Source: Stramonita haemastoma
Taxonomy: Eukaryota > Mollusca > Gastropoda > Neogastropoda > Muricidae
DNA: 10,000 nt
Direction: 5' to 3'
NCBI GenBank assembly: GCA_030674155.1
Contig: CM060322.1
Coordinates: 63,910,210-63,920,209, forward strand
The notes beneath the pieces are model-generated. The model was not told the DNA's origin. It did not search any database and saw only the letters and a program-made list of their open reading frames with translations. Position 1 is the first letter of the stretch. The number at the start of each line of letters is the position of its first letter. This document shows positions 8,275 to 10,000 of the stretch, one piece after another. The translations under genes were made by a program, and so were the position numbers.

Positions 8275-8285
8275 TCCCGTCCCCC

Positions 8286-8507
8286 TATGAATATCTTTCT
8301 ATGTAAGGCACGGTGTGGAAGGCTGTTTTCTATTCCCTCTGAACCGCTGTCAGTCAGACAGCTGGGAGATGTCTGATGGACATAGGCAGCCACTCTCCAT
8401 CTGCTGATGAAGCAGTTTTCACTGTTCTGTCTGTAATGTTTTAGATGTTCATAGAAAGTGTGATCTTTGGAGAGAAATGTGGAAAATTATCTTTTATTTT
8501 CGTCAGA
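8286..8507. other. Unique sequence, no feature seen
   Basis: No coding or RNA signal is recognised upstream of the GGGA/GA array. Confidence 0.5.
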
Positions 8508-8532
8508 GGGAGGGAGGGGGAGGGAGGGAGGA

Positions 8533-8596
<64 letters not shown>

Positions 8597-8685
8597 GAGG
8601 AGAGAGAGAGAGAGAGAGAGGAGGGAGGGAGGAGGGAGGAGAGCGAGCGAGCGAGCGTGGGGTGTCGGTGTGTGTGTGTGGGGTA
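8508..8685. repeat. (GGGA)n / (GA)n / (GAGC)n compound repeat
   Basis: GGGA units (8508-8534) lead into (GA)n (about 8540-8584), then mixed GAGG and GA, GGGA units again (8621-8640), four GAGC units (about 8641-8656) and a short GT run (8669-8680). The plus strand is almost entirely purine as far as the GAGC block. The first GGGA block has five G runs separated by single A bases, a strong G-quadruplex motif. Confidence 0.94.
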
Positions 8686-8914
8686 AGTTTGAAAGTTGCA
8701 TTACAGTCCATTAAAATCACTACAGTATATAGAGAGAAGGTCAGAACAGTTAATAACGTTTTTACACAGATTACTGGTAATAGTTCCAGAATATTGCAAT
8801 CATCTGTGCCCAGAATCTTGATGTAATTGACATCAGTGCGTCATTTCGTTTTAATATTTCAAAATCGATCAGTCATTGACATTTGATTCCTTTTAAAAAT
8901 CAATTTTGCAATCT
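8686..8914. other. Unique AT-rich sequence
   Basis: No gene, repeat or motif is recognised. Confidence 0.5.
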
Positions 8915-9250
8915 GGATTTGCACTAGTTGACTGAGATTTGCTGTATTGGCTTGCTTGTGTATACAAGTGTTTAACTTCTACATTTAAGTCTCGCACAAC
9001 AAGGGTAGAAAAATCGGTGCAGCAGTACTTGACTTTTACTGCTGTCATGCGTGGCTGCTTCACAGTGATGGATTCAGTCTGATGGATTCGTGCTAGCTGA
9101 CTGGAATAGTAGCATTTTGTTTGCTTGTGTATATACAATTGTTCACTTCTACGTTTAAACACAAGTGACAGCTCTCGCACAACAAGGGTACACACTAGTG
9201 CAGCAGCACTTCACTTTCACTGTTGACGTGCGTGGGTGTTGGCAGTCAGT
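8915..9250. repeat. Diverged tandem dimer, unit about 170 bp
   Basis: Unit 1 (8915-9083) and unit 2 (9084 to about 9250) share, in order, a GGATTYGYRCTAG start, GCTTGTGTATA, ACTTCTACRTTTAA, CTCGCACAACAAGGGTA (exact, 8991-9007 and 9174-9190), GTGCAGCAG, and a GCGTGG end. The later motifs sit 183 bases apart, so unit 2 carries an insertion of roughly 14 bases around 9160-9173. The units are clearly homologous but well diverged. There is no tRNA-like promoter. This may be an old duplication or a dimeric non-autonomous element. Confidence 0.7.
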
Positions 9251-9386
9251 ACCACAGACTTGCCGTTGAAGAGGTTTCCGAGCAGTTGGCAGAGAAGCCT
9301 TCAAACATCCCCAACAGCCATCCTCTTGACCCAGCTTTAGCTCCACTCTCCACTTCAAACTCCCACCCTGAACTGACCTGCCCCCT

Positions 9387-9476
9387 CAGCTTGAGTCGTG
9401 AGGGCTCTGAACTTTTGTTTGGTTCTACCCATCCAGCTTGAGTCGTGAGGGCTGTGAACTTTGTGTCTGGTTCTCT
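9387..9476. repeat. 47-bp tandem duplication
   Basis: CAGCTTGAGTCGTGAGGGCT starts both copies exactly (9387 and 9434). The following GAACTTT and TGGTTCT agree with a few substitutions and one short gap. The second copy fades after about 9476. Confidence 0.8.
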
Positions 9477-9700
9477 GAACTTGACTGTCCACTTGAGATG
9501 CTGGCAGTGATGTTGTGGCTGTAGTAGGTGGTACCCGGTGTTGTACAGAGGGTGGTTTGTGTGGTTGAGAGGTCGGTGGTTGGAGAGGGGTTGGGTGTGA
9601 AGTGTTTGGCTGAAGGTGAAGTGAGAGCGTCAGTGTGGAAGCGGTTGTTAACGGGGAGTGGTTTTGGAGAGAGAGAGATCAGGCTGACCAGCTGAAGATA
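9477..9700. other. G+T-skewed unique sequence with a minus-strand open frame
   Basis: The plus strand is strongly enriched in G and T (for example GGTTGAGAGGTCGGTGGTTG). The minus strand is correspondingly C+A-rich and stays open from 9853 to 9425 (142 codons). That frame reads as a Ser/Thr/Pro-rich stretch after four 12-residue repeats from the minisatellite. A secreted mucin-like segment is conceivable, but the base skew alone explains the composition and the repeat goes out of frame to its right. I do not call it a gene. Confidence 0.3.
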
Positions 9701-10000
9701 GGAGGGACCTCTCGTCTCTGAAGTAACTGTTACATAGAGAGGCACCTCTAATCTCTTGACTACTGTTACATAGAGAGGCACCTCTAATCTCTTGACTACT
9801 GTTACATACAGAGGCACCTCTAATCTCTTGACTACTGTTACATACAGAGGCATCCTCTAATCTCTTGACTACTGTTACATACAGAGGCACACCTCTAATC
9901 TCTTGACTACTGTTACATACAGAGGCACTCTAATCTCTTGACTACTGTTACATACAGAGGCACCTCTAATCTCTTCAGTACTGTTACATAGAGAGGCACC
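9701..10000. repeat. 36-bp minisatellite, about 7.5 copies, continues past the window
   Basis: Units start at 9729, 9765, 9801, 9837, 9874, 9912, 9947 and 9983 (partial), preceded by a degenerate unit at 9701-9728. Unit lengths are 36, 36, 36, 37, 38, 35 and 36. All length changes occur at one place, between GGCA and CTCTAATC. Units 1, 2 and 8 carry TAGAGAGG, and units 3-7 carry TACAGAGG. On the minus strand two of three frames are open, one reading a 12-residue repeat with PLYVTVVKRLE. The 37-, 38- and 35-base units break the frame, which argues against coding. Confidence 0.95.

Larger units (their letters stand above)
7933..8285 (-). mobile_element. SINE B, tRNA-derived SINE, near full length
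   Basis: Read on the minus strand, the element begins GGGGGACGGGATAGCC and has an A-box TAGCCTAGTGG (8264-8274). A B-box-like GGTTTGACTCT follows (8221-8231) at about the spacing found in tRNA genes. A central domain follows, with GGATGAGACTAAAAACCGAG and GCCCCGTGTGC (about 8124-8155) and TTGCGCACACGTTAAATCC (8088-8106). A distinct 3' body carries GGCCATCGTGTGCCGG (about 8050-8065), and an A-rich tail ends the element in AATAAATAAATAAAAAAAAA. The central domain resembles SINE A. Length is about 353 bp. I found no convincing target-site duplication, so insertion may be old or the ends a few bases off. The A- and B-boxes would form an internal RNA polymerase III promoter. It encodes no protein; small frames of 60 to 100 codons are chance. 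Confidence 0.72.

Noticed and set aside
8214..8285. A functional tRNA gene
   Set aside because: A- and B-box-like motifs are present, but I could not fold a clean cloverleaf with matching acceptor arms, and the SINE body and A-rich tail follow directly.
7918..8296. A target-site duplication around SINE B
   Set aside because: Only four- to five-base AT-rich similarities were found between the flanks, which is no better than chance.
9729..10000. A CRISPR array, because of regular 36-bp units
   Set aside because: Units are directly adjacent with no spacers, and the surroundings are eukaryotic retroposons and microsatellites.

Overview
The window looks like non-genic nuclear DNA from an animal, most likely a mollusc and probably a marine gastropod. 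Three kinds of evidence point that way. Roughly 3 kb of the 10 kb is simple-sequence repeat. There are several tRNA- or 5S-derived SINE retroposons, whose core motifs resemble repeats I remember as common in mollusc genomes. No credible protein-coding gene, rRNA gene or functional tRNA gene is visible. The taxonomic call rests on remembered repeat motifs and has not been searched.

Layout: 1-236 is a diverged SINE cut by the window edge (SINE A, + strand), followed by a degenerate AT-rich repeat to about 412. 413-1375 is mostly unique, with a small (AAT)n-tailed repeat fragment near 887-950 and a palindrome at 1016-1029. 1376-1739 is a (TGTC)/(TC) microsatellite. 1898-2154 is the first copy of a 257-bp dispersed repeat, running into a (TAA)n/(TTA)n inverted array. 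2420-2690 is (GT)-rich, 2881-3078 is (TTCA)n, and 3079-3853 is unique. 3854-3956 is (GA)n/(ACAGAG)n.

4188-4502 is a complete-looking minus-strand SINE (SINE C). It has an 11-bp target-site duplication and a head that joins a tRNA A-box leader to a 5S rRNA-like segment. 4577-4833 is the second copy of the 257-bp repeat (6 mismatches, no gaps). 4834-5290 contains a perfect 12-bp-stem hairpin and a possible retroposon 3' end. 5597-6129 is a large compound microsatellite including 155 bp of pure (TC)n. 6479-7213 is (GAGT)n, (GA)n and (GT)n. 7416-7783 is (GTT)- and (GT)-rich. 7933-8285 is a minus-strand tRNA-derived SINE (SINE B). 8508-8685 is (GGGA)/(GA)n. 8915-9250 is a diverged tandem dimer, 9387-9476 a 47-bp duplication, and 9701-10000 a 36-bp minisatellite that runs off the window.

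No gene network can be described. The coherent story is retroposon biology: three SINE copies share modules (A-box leader, central domain) but differ in their second promoter module and 3' body, which suggests module exchange. I did not find a new protein-based system. The items most worth checking are the tRNA/5S chimeric SINE, the two-copy 257-bp repeat, the perfect hairpin at 5011-5038 and a possible 21-nt microexon at 2725-2745.
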